Of a stretch of DNA of 22,533 bases, positions 21,905 through 22,533 are shown piece after piece (the first letter of the stretch is position 1; each line of letters opens with the position of its first letter). The notes under the pieces were generated by a model. The model saw nothing but the letters and a program-made list of their open reading frames with translations. It did no database searches and was not told the origin of the DNA. This stretch comes from Dehalococcoidia bacterium. GTDB taxonomy: Bacteria > Chloroflexota > Dehalococcoidia > Lucifugimonadales > UBA3495. The DNA is taken from assembly GCA_022823105.1 (NCBI GenBank), contig JAJDXU010000418.1, positions 1 to 22,533 on the forward strand. The letters are read 5' to 3'. Made by a program: the position numbers and the translations under genes.

Positions 21905-21928
21905 GGGCCGGGGATATATCCCCGGCCC
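21905..21928. terminator. Perfect 24-bp palindrome between convergent genes
   Basis: GGGCCGGGGATA TATCCCCGGCCC (21905-21928) is a perfect palindrome 53 bases after the reductase stop. It has no T run, but its position between convergent genes makes a bidirectional hairpin terminator the best guess. A protein-binding site is also possible. Confidence 0.5.
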
Positions 21929-21975
21929 ATGCCATCCGGCGCGATCGGTTATGGTCTCGCGCTTTCAGTTATTCC

Positions 21976-22035
21976 ACGCACCGGACCGTGAGGATAGTCC
22001 GAGTACGAGGGGTGCGTTGCCGCTATCCCTCACGG
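21976..22035. repeat. Nested and alternative inverted repeats
   Basis: ACGCACC (21976-21982) can pair with GGTGCGT (22011-22017), enclosing GGAC/GTCC (21983-21986, 21997-22000). Alternatively CCGTGAGGATAG (21986-21997) can pair with CTATCCCTCACGG (22023-22035), with one bulged base; the right arm includes the stop codon of the minus-strand gene ending at 22023. The two foldings exclude each other. Confidence 0.5.
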
Positions 22036-22244
22036 GTGAAGGAGTAGTAGCGTACGCCGGCCATCGGAATCCCGTAGCCAAACCTCATTCGTGCCGTCTC
22101 CGCCGCCGGTTCCGCCTGTTGCTCCGCGGCTGGGGAACCAAACGCGCGCAGGGCGTCGTTCAGATACTGATCCATCCGGTCCGTCAGCAGGCCGGCCTGG
22201 CCATCGCGCTCGGCCGCGTTCATGCGTTCATTGATGCTGATCAT
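22023..22244 (-). CDS. Small protein of unknown function, 73 residues
   Basis: The protein starts MISINERMNAAERDGQAG, continues with a probable helix LLTDRMDQYLNDALRAFG, an Ala/Glu/Gln-rich linker and a C-terminal GIPMAGVRYYSFTREG. The frame is open upstream to 22370, but the ATG at 22244 has AGGAGG eight bases upstream, which decides the start. I do not recognise the family. The regulatory region is remarkable: a near-consensus promoter with an overlapping inverted repeat (22286-22311), suggesting that the gene is switched by a dimeric repressor or is an autoregulated small gene. There is no partner gene on the left side, where the convergent reductase gene ends. Confidence 0.6.
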   Translation of the reverse strand: MISINERMNAAERDGQAGLLTDRMDQYLNDALRAFGSPAAEQQAEPAAETARMRFGYGIPMAGVRYYSFTREG

Positions 22245-22285
22245 TCCTATATCCTCCTGGTCCATTGCACCTATTGTATCGTTTG

Positions 22286-22311
22286 ATGCTATATTGCATA
22301 TCATATAGCAT
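22286..22311. repeat. Inverted repeat overlapping the -10 box, probable operator
   Basis: ATGCTATAT (22286-22294) and ATATAGCAT (22303-22311) form a perfect 9-bp inverted repeat with an eight-base spacer. Additional GTATC (22276-22280) and GATAC (22312-22316) flank it asymmetrically. The right arm overlaps the -10 box and the spacer of the promoter of the gene starting at 22244, the standard place for a repressor operator. Confidence 0.55.
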
Positions 22312-22328
22312 GATACAGATGGAGTCAA
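22300..22328 (-). promoter_or_regulatory. Strong sigma70-type promoter of the 73-residue gene
   Basis: On the minus strand TTGACT (22323-22328), 17 bases, then TATGAT (22300-22305); each box matches consensus at five of six positions. The start is near 22293, about 50 bases before the ATG at 22244. Confidence 0.6.
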
Positions 22329-22533
22329 TGCCCCAGGGCCCGGTCCGCAGAGCCTTTCCAAAATCGCCACACGTACCGCTCATGGAGCGAAACGTCCGCC
22401 TCCGGCGGGAACCTGGCGAACCACGAGCCCGTCCTTGGACAGGCTCAGGACGATTGGACAGGCTTCCATCGCACAACTTCGGAAAGACCCTAACCGCGGG
22501 TCGCTCCTCACGCGTACCCGCTTTGCGCAACCT
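22329..22533. other. No gene recognised at the right end
   Basis: The last 205 bases contain open frames on both strands but none with a recognisable protein or a good start. A short inverted repeat CGTCCT/AGGACG (about 22431-22453) and a repeated TTGGACAGG (22434 and 22455) are present. A gene reading in from beyond the window cannot be excluded. Confidence 0.4.

Noticed and set aside
21986..22003. Resemblance to the RNase P RNA motif (GAGGAAAGTCC)
   Set aside because: Only GAGGATAGTCC is similar. The remaining conserved parts of RNase P RNA are absent, and the following bases code for the minus-strand gene.
1..22533. tRNA, rRNA, CRISPR arrays, transposases or integrases
   Set aside because: I saw no cloverleaf-like sequence, no regularly spaced repeats with unique spacers and no recombinase motif. 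The only short tandem repeats are the 54-bp units inside a coding sequence and the two direct repeats listed.

Overview
The window is high-GC bacterial DNA with short intergenic gaps and a gene mix that is typical of Chloroflexota genomes, particularly Dehalococcoidia/SAR202-type lineages: a stand-alone amidase with a GatC-like partner, a CaiB/BaiF CoA-transferase, an SMP-30/gluconolactonase, an OFA-like MFS transporter, an S9 peptidase and MshD-like GNAT proteins, plus many small toxin-antitoxin-type genes. The lineage is an inference from gene content and protein style; the window has no rRNA or other marker gene.

Layout. 1-3023 (minus strand): a partial Asp-box (BNR) beta-propeller protein, a NYN-domain putative nuclease and an MFS transporter with a good sigma70-type promoter. 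3335-5401 (plus): a complete S9 prolyl-oligopeptidase-type peptidase. 5429-7832 (plus): a dense islet of small genes: a PaREP1/HEPN-like protein, a small HTH-like gene broken by an in-frame stop, a GatC-like amidase partner, HicB-HicA, a truncated second copy of the GatC-like gene, and a HepT-MntA (HEPN/MNT) pair. The islet runs into the amidase (7832-9271) and a double-GNAT acetyltransferase (9285-10244). 10534-13781 (minus): comEA-comEC, the DNA-uptake pair, with a candidate promoter in an AT-rich patch near 13900. 14144-15508 (plus): an SMP-30 protein and an unknown 123-aa protein. 15566-16095 (minus): two overlapping small membrane proteins. 16251-20398 (plus): a MidA-type methyltransferase, a membrane-anchored coiled-coil protein with 54-bp internal repeats, a CaiB/BaiF CoA-transferase and a BrnT-like toxin with an acidic partner. 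20613-21851 (plus): a glutaredoxin-like domain fused to a thioredoxin reductase. 22023-22244 (minus): a small unknown protein behind a strong promoter that is overlapped by a large inverted repeat.

How the genes fit together. The amidase/GatC-like pair would normally be adjacent; here they are separated by two toxin-antitoxin pairs, and a fragment of a second GatC-like gene lies between the pairs. HepT, MntA, the amidase and possibly the GNAT gene are tightly packed (8-nt overlap, 1-nt overlap, 13-nt gap) and are probably co-transcribed. HepT and MntA carry the exact motifs needed for HEPN ribonuclease activity and tyrosine modification, so this pair looks active. comEA and comEC form a competence pair. 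The remaining metabolic genes look like independent units. I saw no CRISPR array, tRNA, rRNA, transposase or integrase.
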